Positions 56,344 through 64,000 of a stretch of DNA of 64,000 nt are shown here, piece after piece (the stretch's first letter is position 1; each line of letters starts with the position of its first letter). Both the position numbers and the translations under genes were made by a program. Source of the stretch: Pectinatus cerevisiiphilus. Its GTDB lineage: Bacteria; Bacillota; Negativicutes; Selenomonadales; Selenomonadaceae. The notes under the pieces were generated by a model, which made no database searches, was not told the origin of the DNA, and was given only the letters and a program-made list of their open reading frames with translations. Where the stretch lies: NCBI RefSeq assembly GCF_004341685.1, contig NZ_SMAA01000004.1, positions 145,019 to 209,018 of the forward strand, written 5' to 3'.

Positions 56344-56706
56344 ATGAATTTCATTTTAATTTTAACTGGCGTATTACTTAACGCTATTGCCCAGCTTGTG
56401 CTGAAAAAAGGCATGTCTATCATCGGTACAGTGCAGGTAGATATGGCATCCATTATAACGATGATAATGAAAGCCGCTGTGAATGTTTACATTTATCTTG
56501 GTCTTTTATGTTATATCTTAAGTTTTGTCGTCTGGCTTATGGTCTTATCCCGCACAGAAGTTAGTTATGCGTATCCGTTTTTAAGTATAGGCTATATTAT
56601 AGCCGCATTTGTAGGTTATTTTTACTTTGGAGAAAGTATGACTTTATATAAAGTCGGCGGTATTATTCTTATCTGTTTTGGTGTATTTTTACTATATCGA
56701 TCTTAA
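56344..56706 (+). CDS. SMR/EamA-type small transporter, ArnE/ArnF-like
   Basis: A 120-residue protein with four membrane helices of the drug/metabolite transporter superfamily. The N-terminus GVLLNAIAQLVLKKG and the C-terminal YFGESMTLYKVGGIILICFGV resemble ArnE/ArnF subunits, which flip undecaprenyl-phosphate-Ara4N to the periplasm. The arn operon here lacks its own flippase, so this gene is a good candidate, although it lies about 6 kb away from arnT. A small multidrug exporter is the alternative. ATG 56344 has GAGAAGG upstream. Confidence 0.78.
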   Translation: MNFILILTGVLLNAIAQLVLKKGMSIIGTVQVDMASIITMIMKAAVNVYIYLGLLCYILSFVVWLMVLSRTEVSYAYPFLSIGYIIAAFVGYFYFGESMTLYKVGGIILICFGVFLLYRS

Positions 56707-56756
56707 ATTTTCCCTTAGGGAAACATTTCTATGCTTATCAAAAAGGAGTACCTACC

Positions 56757-57449
56757 ATGAATGGTAAAAAGCGCTGGCAGATAGCGATTATCTTTTCTAT
56801 AACTGTTCATATTTTATTACTAATATTCGTTTCCCACCAGATAAATAAATGGCTGCCCCCTCCCGTTCCTTTGCCTGCGCAGGAAGACATCGCTGTCTTT
56901 ATTGATGATACAGAACCAGTTGATGATAATACTCAACAAGATGACAACGATAATGCTGCCCCTCCTGTACAGCCCGATTCTGCTATAACCATCCCCTCAG
57001 AAACCCCGGCAGCGCAGTCAGCAGAACAACCGGAACCCACTCCTTCCACCAAGCCAACTCAATCACCATCAGTGGAACAACAAAACCCCCAGCCTTCAAC
57101 TAATAATAAAAAGAAAAGACCGCAACGTTACAGCATCCCGTCTCTAAAGGGCGTAAATTTGGCAGATATTGTTGATCCTATGCATCCACCAACACTTCCC
57201 CCGCTCATAAAGAAAGTCGAGTTTACACCACCTGCTAAACTGCTCGCTTCGCCCCATCCCATAGAAGTAGAAGTAAAGTATATGATCGAAGCTGACGGCA
57301 GTGTGCATGCCGATATTTCCAAATCTTCAGGTGATGAAGATATAGACGATGCTGCTATAGAAGCCATTTCTGCTTGGCGCTACGAACCGTCAGACAAGCC
57401 CTATCCGATCCCTGTCCCGTATCAATTTCGCTGGCCGCCAGCAGAATAA
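56757..57449 (+). CDS. tonB: TonB energy transducer
   Basis: A 230-residue TonB-type protein. One N-terminal membrane anchor with the conserved His (ITVHILLLIF) is followed by an acidic then Pro/Gln-rich periplasmic linker (about 40-125) and a C-terminal TonB domain (about 150-230, IEVEVKYMIEADGSV and AISAWRYEP). It couples the proton-motive force to outer-membrane receptors. No exbB/exbD neighbours are present. It could power the BtuB-like receptor. Confidence 0.93.
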   Translation: MNGKKRWQIAIIFSITVHILLLIFVSHQINKWLPPPVPLPAQEDIAVFIDDTEPVDDNTQQDDNDNAAPPVQPDSAITIPSETPAAQSAEQPEPTPSTKPTQSPSVEQQNPQPSTNNKKKRPQRYSIPSLKGVNLADIVDPMHPPTLPPLIKKVEFTPPAKLLASPHPIEVEVKYMIEADGSVHADISKSSGDEDIDDAAIEAISAWRYEPSDKPYPIPVPYQFRWPPAE

Positions 57450-57481
57450 TTTTATAATTTACATTAGAAGGAGTGTCATTA

Positions 57482-59476
57482 TTGCCTAAGTATAGCAAAG
57501 AAGACAATGGTTCTAGTTCATATCAAGCACAATCACGCATAGCACTAATTGTCATTTTGCTGATTTTGTCTTTTGTACTGTTAGCTTTGCGCTACATTTG
57601 GGTACAGACAATTCTTCATAATGAACTATTGGAGCGAGTCCAGTATCAAGCAGAAGACCAGTACACCGTCCATCTCCCACGTGGTTCTATTTATGACCGC
57701 AACAACCACGAACTGGCCATAAGCAGTATGACAAAATCCCTTTATGTAGATCCCAATCATGTCAAAGATCCACAAACTCTGGCTAATGACTTATCACCAT
57801 TGATTAATATGCCTCCGGAAGATATAATGCAGCGAATTTCCATCGGTGGTGGTTTCGTTTGGCTGAAGCGGCAGATGGAACCGAGCGAATCTGACGCTGT
57901 TGCGAAACTTATAAAGGAAAAAGCTTATGGTACTTGTCTTGGGTTTAAAGAAGAAAGTAAACGCTACTATCCTAATAAATCTCTTGCTGCTAACGTCCTG
58001 GGTTTTGTCGGCACTGACGATAAAGGCCTTGACGGCATAGAACAATCTATGGACAGTGTCATCAAGGGGCAAGTGGTAAATATGGCACTCTTTACTGACA
58101 CTTTGGCACGTCCTATTCTTTCTTCTGTACTCAGCAAAGTCGAACCCCAAGGTAATTCCCGCAAAAGTGTCCAATTGACGATTGACAGTACAATCCAATA
58201 TATCACCGAACAAGCTTTAGACAATGCTATGGTTCAATATGCCCCTGCAGCAGCAACAGCAATAGTCATGGACCCTAAAACAGCAGAAATACTAGCCATG
58301 GCATCAAGACCTTCCTATGATCCTAACAATTTTAGTGCGTATCCCTCAACCAGTTGGATAAATAAAGCTGTATCCTTCGTTTACGAGCCAGGCTCTACTT
58401 TTAAAGCAGTAGTTGCAGCAGCAGCTTTACAGGAAAAAGTCGTCCAGCCGAACGATGTTTTTGTTGATCCTGGTTATTTAATGATAGATGGGCGGCGTAT
58501 CCAAAACTGGAGTGAAGGTAGTTTCGGCACAGTTACCTTCACTAAAATTATCGAAGAGTCCATCAATACCGGGTTCGTACATATTGGACTGGGCCTTGGT
58601 GCTGATAGATTGATGGAATATGCGCGAAAATTTGGCTTTGGTAAAAAAACTGGTATTGAACTCCCTGGTGAAGAACAAGGTATTTTATTTAACCCTAAGG
58701 AAATGACCCAGATTAATGTAGCCACAGCATCCATCGGCCAAAGCATCGCTGTAACTCCTTTACAAATAGTAACAGGCATGTCCGCTATTGCCAATAAAGG
58801 TGTTTTGATGAAACCTCATATCATCAAAACAATCTTCAATCCTGACGGCAGTGTCTATGAAGAAACAAAACCACAGGAAGTCCGCCAGGCGATAGACCAG
58901 CCAACAGATCAAGTCCTCACCTCACTGCTTGAAAAAGTTGTTTCTGAAGGCGGCGGCAATAAAGCCGCAGTTCCTGGTTATCATATTGCTGGTAAAACAG
59001 GAACTGCCCAGAAAGTTGATACTACCAACGGTGGTTACCAAGCAGGGCACTACGTTGCATCTTTTTGCGGCTTTGCCCCAGTTGAAGATCCCCAATTCGT
59101 TGTCCTCGTAATACTCGATGATCCACAAAAGGTCAATTATTACGGTGGACAGATCGCTGCTCCTATAGCGCATGACATCTTTTCTGCCATTTTCCGCTAT
59201 CTCCATATAGAACCTTCCGTTCCCACGCAAGATGACACACCATCATCCTCAACCGAGCAAAAGGCAGCAACTAAACAACCTGCTCCCGTTGTCCCCAAAG
59301 GGATGATAGCGGTTCCCAATTTATATGGCAAAACAATTAGAGATGCTACGCAGATATTAAACGACCTTCAGCTTGAAATAGGCATTGTCGGCAACGGCAC
59401 TGCCGCTACGCAGACACCTTCAGCGGGAACCCCAGTCGCACCACATACTAAAATAAACGTACATTTTTCTCCATAA
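57482..59476 (+). CDS. Penicillin-binding protein 2-type transpeptidase with PASTA domain
   Basis: A 664-residue class B penicillin-binding protein: one N-terminal membrane helix, a dimerisation domain, a transpeptidase domain with STFK (in YEPGSTFKA), SIN (in ESINTGF) and KTG (in AGKTGTAQ), then a Thr/Pro linker and one C-terminal PASTA repeat. It crosslinks septal peptidoglycan (FtsI) or spore-type peptidoglycan (SpoVD); the PASTA domain fits either, and it is outside a division cluster. TTG 57482 lies 8 bases after AGAAGGAG; an in-frame GTG at 57473 overlaps that site. Confidence 0.93.
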   Translation: MPKYSKEDNGSSSYQAQSRIALIVILLILSFVLLALRYIWVQTILHNELLERVQYQAEDQYTVHLPRGSIYDRNNHELAISSMTKSLYVDPNHVKDPQTLANDLSPLINMPPEDIMQRISIGGGFVWLKRQMEPSESDAVAKLIKEKAYGTCLGFKEESKRYYPNKSLAANVLGFVGTDDKGLDGIEQSMDSVIKGQVVNMALFTDTLARPILSSVLSKVEPQGNSRKSVQLTIDSTIQYITEQALDNAMVQYAPAAATAIVMDPKTAEILAMASRPSYDPNNFSAYPSTSWINKAVSFVYEPGSTFKAVVAAAALQEKVVQPNDVFVDPGYLMIDGRRIQNWSEGSFGTVTFTKIIEESINTGFVHIGLGLGADRLMEYARKFGFGKKTGIELPGEEQGILFNPKEMTQINVATASIGQSIAVTPLQIVTGMSAIANKGVLMKPHIIKTIFNPDGSVYEETKPQEVRQAIDQPTDQVLTSLLEKVVSEGGGNKAAVPGYHIAGKTGTAQKVDTTNGGYQAGHYVASFCGFAPVEDPQFVVLVILDDPQKVNYYGGQIAAPIAHDIFSAIFRYLHIEPSVPTQDDTPSSSTEQKAATKQPAPVVPKGMIAVPNLYGKTIRDATQILNDLQLEIGIVGNGTAATQTPSAGTPVAPHTKINVHFSP

Positions 59477-59539
59477 ATGTGATAAAATTAAAACGATATT
59501 CTTTGTCAAACTGATTAACTTTCTGTAACGATAATAAAA

Positions 59540-59570
59540 AATACAGACATATACTGTCTGTATTTGATAA
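59540..59570 (+). terminator. Terminator between the PBP gene and serS
   Basis: ATACAGACA and TGTCTGTAT form a 9-bp stem followed by TTTGAT. It probably ends the PBP transcript. Confidence 0.65.
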
Positions 59571-59600
59571 TTAATGTATAAAAAGGCAGGTTATTTAATA

Positions 59601-60875
59601 ATGCTTGATAGCAAATTTGTCAGGGACAACACTGAAAAAGTATTGGATATGCTCAAAAAGCGCCACAATCCTATGAATCTTGACCGATTTAAAGAATTGG
59701 AAGAAAAGCGCCGTACCATCATTGGTAAAACAGAAACATTAAAGGGAACGCGTAATAATGTTTCTAAACAAATAAGCGAAATGAAAAAGCAAAAAGAAGA
59801 TACAGAAAAATTGGTACTTGAAATGCGCACAGTAGGAGAAAAAATTAGTCAATTGGACAAAGATCTTCATGCGACTGAAGAAGAACTTCGCGACATTCTA
59901 TTACATATCCCTAATATGCTCAATCCATCAGTACCTGTAGGCAATGATGATAGTGATAATCCTGAAGTACGACGTTTTGGCGAACCACGCAAGTTTGACT
60001 TCACCCCTAAAGCACATTGGGACATAGGTGCCCAGCTTGATATACTCGATGCCGAACGCGCAGCCAAAGTTGCTGAATCTCGTTTCACCTTTTATAAAGG
60101 TATGGGGGCACGTCTGGAACGCGCTGTTATCAACTTCATGATGGACACACATTCCAATGAACACGGCTACACTGAAATGCTTGCTCCATATATTGTCAAT
60201 AAAGATAGCATGATTGGAACAGGCCAGCTGCCAAAATTTGCTGAAGATATGTTTAAAATTCAGGATGCCGATTTGTACCTCGTACCGACTGCTGAAGTTC
60301 CTGCCACAAACTATCATCGTAACGAAATCTTAGACGGAGCTGCCTTACCTGAATATTATTGTGTTTATACTGCTTGTTTCAGAGAAGAAGCCGGTTCTGC
60401 CGGACGTGATACACGTGGTCTTATCCGTCAGCATCAATTTAACAAAGTTGAACTTATTAAATTTGTTAAACCAGAAGACTCATATGATGAACTAGAAAAA
60501 ATGGTAAGAGATGCTTCCCATATCTTGGAACTCTTGGAGATCCCCTACCACGTTGTAACCTTATGCAGTGGTGATATAGGCTTTACCGCAGCCAAAACCT
60601 ATGATATTGAAGTTTGGTTACCAAGCTGTAATATGTATAGAGAAATCTCTTCCTGCTCCAATGTTGAAGACTATCAGGCACGTCGTGCCAACATAAGATT
60701 TCGTCGTTCCCCTAAAACAAAACCAGAATATGTTCATACATTGAATGGTTCCGGTCTTGCTGTAGGCAGAACCGTAGCGGCAATATTAGAAAATTATCAG
60801 CAAGCTGATGGCAGCGTAATTGTACCAAAAGTCTTGCGCAAATATATGGGTATTGATGTAATAAGCCGTAGCTGA
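59601..60875 (+). CDS. serS: Seryl-tRNA synthetase
   Basis: A 424-residue class II synthetase: an N-terminal tRNA-binding coiled coil (about 25-100), motif 2 ([26 protein letters not shown]) and motif 3 ([17 protein letters not shown]) are visible. It charges tRNA-Ser and tRNA-Sec. ATG 59601, beginning MLDSKFV as in most SerRS, is preferred over the ATG nine codons upstream. No T-box leader is seen. Confidence 0.97.
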   Translation: MLDSKFVRDNTEKVLDMLKKRHNPMNLDRFKELEEKRRTIIGKTETLKGTRNNVSKQISEMKKQKEDTEKLVLEMRTVGEKISQLDKDLHATEEELRDILLHIPNMLNPSVPVGNDDSDNPEVRRFGEPRKFDFTPKAHWDIGAQLDILDAERAAKVAESRFTFYKGMGARLERAVINFMMDTHSNEHGYTEMLAPYIVNKDSMIGTGQLPKFAEDMFKIQDADLYLVPTAEVPATNYHRNEILDGAALPEYYCVYTACFREEAGSAGRDTRGLIRQHQFNKVELIKFVKPEDSYDELEKMVRDASHILELLEIPYHVVTLCSGDIGFTAAKTYDIEVWLPSCNMYREISSCSNVEDYQARRANIRFRRSPKTKPEYVHTLNGSGLAVGRTVAAILENYQQADGSVIVPKVLRKYMGIDVISRS

Positions 60876-60932
60876 TATCTTACATCTGTTTAAATCATAA
60901 ACATTTAACCAAATAATATTATAGTATCTTAA

Positions 60933-60978
60933 AATGCCGCTGGTATTGTATAGTAAATATAATACCAGCGGCATTATT
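60933..60978. terminator. Terminator between serS and the CRISPR array
   Basis: AATGCCGCTGGTATT (60933-60947) and AATACCAGCGGCATT (60961-60975) form a perfect 15-bp stem with flanking A and T tracts. It ends serS and, in the other direction, could end the pre-crRNA about 100 bases beyond the last repeat. Confidence 0.9.
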
Positions 60979-61074
60979 GCTATACACTATTTGATTGATC
61001 GCTTACTTTTAAAGTTCCTGGCACCGAAACATATTCTTTTCAAAACCTTAGTCCTGTTATTGCAGTTTACCTGC

Positions 61075-63881
61075 ATTTACATTACGTTCTGCTCGATTCT
61101 AAACCAACAAAGTTCCTATCAACGAAGTTCAAAGCATCGGATTTACATTACATTCTGCTCAATTCTAAACGGACATAAAATGCTGCTTGCCGGGCCATCT
61201 AAAGCATTTACATTACATTCTGCTCAATTCTAAACGGAGGAATAAATAATGAGTATATCAGCAACTATCTTATTTACATTACATTCTGCTCAATTCTAAA
61301 CAAAGAAAAAAAGCTTACGCTGGGCGACGATGATCGGATTTACATTACATTCTGCTCAATTCTAAACTTATGCCTAAAATACTAAAACCAGAGGCAAAAA
61401 CTTATTTACATTACATTCTGCTCAATTCTAAACATAAACGCACGGAGGCCATAACCAGCTATATAACCAATTTACATTACATTCTGCTCAATTCTAAACC
61501 GGTTTATTTTCTTTGTATAACGTAAGCCCATCGATATTTACATTACATTCTGCTCAATTCTAAACCGACTCAACCAGCAGCACCTACCGCTGAACAAGTA
61601 GATTTACATTACATTCTGCTCAATTCTAAACTGGAGTATCTCCAAAAAAGATGTTGTCATAGAGCGCATTTACATTACATTCTGCTCAATTCTAAACGAT
61701 ACTAACGTAACAGGTACAGCTTTAAGTGCTGAATTTACATTACATTCTGCTCAATTCTAAACTCATTAACGTTTAATGGCAAGGTTGCAGCTGGTGAAAT
61801 TTACATTACATTCTGCTCAATTCTAAACAAAGCTGCGTACAAAAGACAAACATTTTATAACGCTATTTACATTACATTCTGCTCAATTCTAAACTCGCCT
61901 GTATTGGTAGCCGCAGACTGATTGCCTGTATATTTACATTACATTCTGCTCAATTCTAAACACAAGGTTTTCGCCTGACTGGATCACGTTAAAACTTATT
62001 TACATTACATTCTGCTCAATTCTAAACGTTATCTCCTGTGTATATCCGTAAGCAGTTGCAGGAATTTACATTACATTCTGCTCAATTCTAAACTTATGGG
62101 CTAGTGACAAGCAAGGAGGTGTTGGATTAATTTACATTACATTCTGCTCAATTCTAAACAAGTTGTATTTATAACAGATAATTTAGACTCGGCTAATTTA
62201 CATTACATTCTGCTCAATTCTAAACACAGTGTATTAATAGTAATGCTAAAGTACAAATAATATTTACATTACATTCTGCTCAATTCTAAACTTAAATCAT
62301 TAAATATCTGCTATAATTGTCGGCAAAATTTACATTACATTCTGCTCAATTCTAAACCAAGCGGTAGCGGTACAGTGCTTGGTACTATATTTAAATTTAC
62401 ATTACATTCTGCTCAATTCTAAACTGCCGACGTCCCGCCCTGTCCATCGTCAATGACGCAATTTACATTACATTCTGCTCAATTCTAAACATAACTACAG
62501 GAGTTTTCCTTTTACCACGTATATTCATTTACATTACATTCTGCTCAATTCTAAACAAATAACTCCATATATGGCTTAAATCCGCTATAATCATTTACAT
62601 TACATTCTGCTCAATTCTAAACTTACCTAAATCTGTACCAAATGAATCATGTATAAGCATTTACATTACATTCTGCTCAATTCTAAACACAGCCGAAAAT
62701 TGTTAGCCCGCAGGTACTGTTTGTATTTACATTACATTCTGCTCAATTCTAAACATATGACAAATGCAGAGAAAAAATAAAAACACTCATATTTACATTA
62801 CATTCTGCTCAATTATAAACCATGCACCCGATCACAGCACAGTATTCGTTAACTGCATTTACATTACATTCTGCTCAATTATAAACCGACAGGTGACTCG
62901 GACTTTGAGCAATATCATGCAATTTTACATTACATTCTGCTCAATTATAAACCTAATTTTCGCAGTGTGGTTTGATATTCTATGTCAGTTTTACATTACA
63001 TTCTGCTCAATTATAAACACTACGGCATACCCATGCAACGACGTTGCTTGCTGATTTTACATTACATTCTGCTCAATTATAAACTCAAAATAATATAGAA
63101 TAGTAATTACAAAAGAGATGAATTTTACATTACATTCTGCTCAATTATAAACAAAATTGAAGGAAAATTGCGCACACAAAAAACGCTCATTTACATTACA
63201 TTCTGCTCAATTATAAACTTAAGATGTCGTAGGCTGCCTAAAAGTTTTAAAACAATTTACATTACATTCTGCTCAATTATAAACTATACGACAGGTCGGG
63301 ACAAATTTAAAATGAAAACGAATTTACATTACATTCTGCTCAATTATAAACCATTTGCAGAATGCCACAAGTACAAAGTCTAAAAACATTTACATTACAT
63401 TCTGCTCAATTATAAACTTGACATGACAAAAAGTAAGCCGCCCTCGGATGTGAATTTACATTACATTCTGCTCAATTATAAACTTACGACGGCCATCTCG
63501 ATATAATCGACCTAAAATAATTTACATTACATTCTGCTCAATTATAAACAAACTTGCCAACGAAAAAGCAAACACCGAATCTAGCATTTACATTACATTC
63601 TGCTCAATTATAAACACAACACAATAGGTGATGTTAAACAAAAGGACACTAATTTACATTACATTCTGCTCAATTATAAACAAATGCGTATTACCACCGC
63701 TCCTACCAAACAATTACAATTTACATTACATTCTGCTCAATTATAAACAAACCTTAGAAAATAGTGATGCTGGTATAATGTCAGTATTTACATTACATTC
63801 TGCTCAATTATAAACGTAAAAATATGTTGCATTAATATATCCTACAGACAAATTTACATTACATTCTGCTCAATTATAAAC
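61075..63881 (-). CRISPR. CRISPR array, 43 repeats and 42 spacers
   Basis: A 30-base repeat recurs every 65-68 bases with unique spacers of 35-38, mostly 36, bases. Read on the minus strand the repeat begins GTTTAGAATTGAGC or GTTTATAATTGAGC and ends ATGTAAAT, an ending known from type I-B arrays of clostridia; type I-B is therefore inferred, with no cas gene to confirm it. The leftmost repeat (61075) has two substitutions, typical of the old trailer end, so transcription should run right to left with the leader to the right. Repeats 1-26 (to 62754) have C at plus-strand position 25; repeats 27-43 (from 62791) have A. Repeats 29-32 also differ at the terminal base. Confidence 0.98.
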
Positions 63882-64000
63882 TTCTGGATGTAACGTGTAT
63901 TGTAGCGGTACTGTCAATATTCTTTCGCAAAATCATAGACCTCATTGCTACTAAAGTTAGCCAAGGATTGTCTCGGTATTACATTCATACAGATGCTTCA
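63882..64000. other. Right flank of the CRISPR array, possible leader, unidentified
   Basis: No further repeat occurs in the last 119 bases. By repeat-variant order this should be the leader side, but the stretch is not strongly AT-rich and a perfect TTGACA (minus strand, 63912-63917) has no good -10 at the right distance. Short open frames exist on both strands, none recognisable. It could be a leader or unrelated DNA joined to the array. Confidence 0.4.

Noticed and set aside
62764..63813. Open frames of 60-96 codons with repeating ITFCSIIN or LHYILLNYK peptides
   Set aside because: Repeat plus spacer is usually 66 bases, a multiple of three, so frames stay open through the CRISPR array by arithmetic. 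These are not proteins.
61075..63881. Self-targeting spacers against genes in this window
   Set aside because: No spacer was seen by eye to match a gene here; only a full alignment could settle this.
1..64000. Insertion sequences, prophage or tRNA genes
   Set aside because: No transposase, integrase, phage structural motif or tRNA cloverleaf was recognised anywhere in the window.

Overview
The window looks like chromosome from a diderm, anaerobic, propionate-forming Firmicute of the class Negativicutes; Pectinatus or Megamonas relatives are my guess, and no marker here fixes the genus. Gram-negative-type envelope genes (TonB, a TonB-dependent receptor, an O-antigen ligase, lipid A modification genes) sit beside Firmicutes-style control elements (a valS T-box leader, Rex, a LevR-type activator). 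Base composition is AT-rich. I see no rRNA, tRNA, insertion sequence or prophage. TTG and GTG starts with good ribosome binding sites are common.

Layout. 1-3100 (+): 3' part of a heavy-metal P-type ATPase and a MATE exporter. 3200-12500 (-): a HAD phosphatase, a large sigma-54 activator and a six-gene catabolic operon (galactitol-type PTS EIIB, EIIC and EIIA, two D-2-hydroxyacid dehydrogenases, a class II aldolase) behind a recognisable -24/-12 promoter. 12870-17750 (+): a hemerythrin, a structured-RNA candidate and an RND efflux pair. 17880-26680 (-): the succinate-to-propionate module (CoA-transferase, two-part methylmalonyl-CoA mutase, MeaB, epimerase, decarboxylase carboxyltransferase, a tiny epsilon-like subunit, biotin carrier) with Rex next to it. 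26800-32450 (-): O-antigen ligase, folC and T-box-controlled valS. 32600-36300: a phosphoethanolamine transferase (+) and a ClpX-like ATPase coupled to a peptide deformylase (-). 36868-43600 (+): class II (B12) ribonucleotide reductase, a cobalamin riboswitch with a BtuB-like receptor, an EAL-HDOD protein and a HIT protein. 43670-50500 (-): an aminoarabinose operon, arnT-B-C-A(formyltransferase)-A(decarboxylase)-D, with ArnA split into two genes. 50960-60875 (+): a divergent two-component system, an OPT transporter, small membrane proteins including an ArnE/F-like protein, TonB, a PASTA-containing penicillin-binding protein and serS. 61075-63881: a CRISPR array of 43 repeats and 42 spacers, with no cas gene inside the window.

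How the parts fit. Methylmalonyl-CoA mutase and NrdJ both need adenosylcobalamin, and the riboswitch-controlled receptor probably imports corrinoids with help from TonB. Rex is placed to tie the propionate operon to NADH/NAD+. The arn genes, the phosphoethanolamine transferase and the adjacent two-component system form a coherent set for changing lipid A charge. The most unusual elements are the PTS/dehydrogenase/aldolase operon, which matches no pathway I recognise, the ClpX-deformylase pair, the split-ArnA operon in a Firmicute, and the repeat-variant strata in the CRISPR array.
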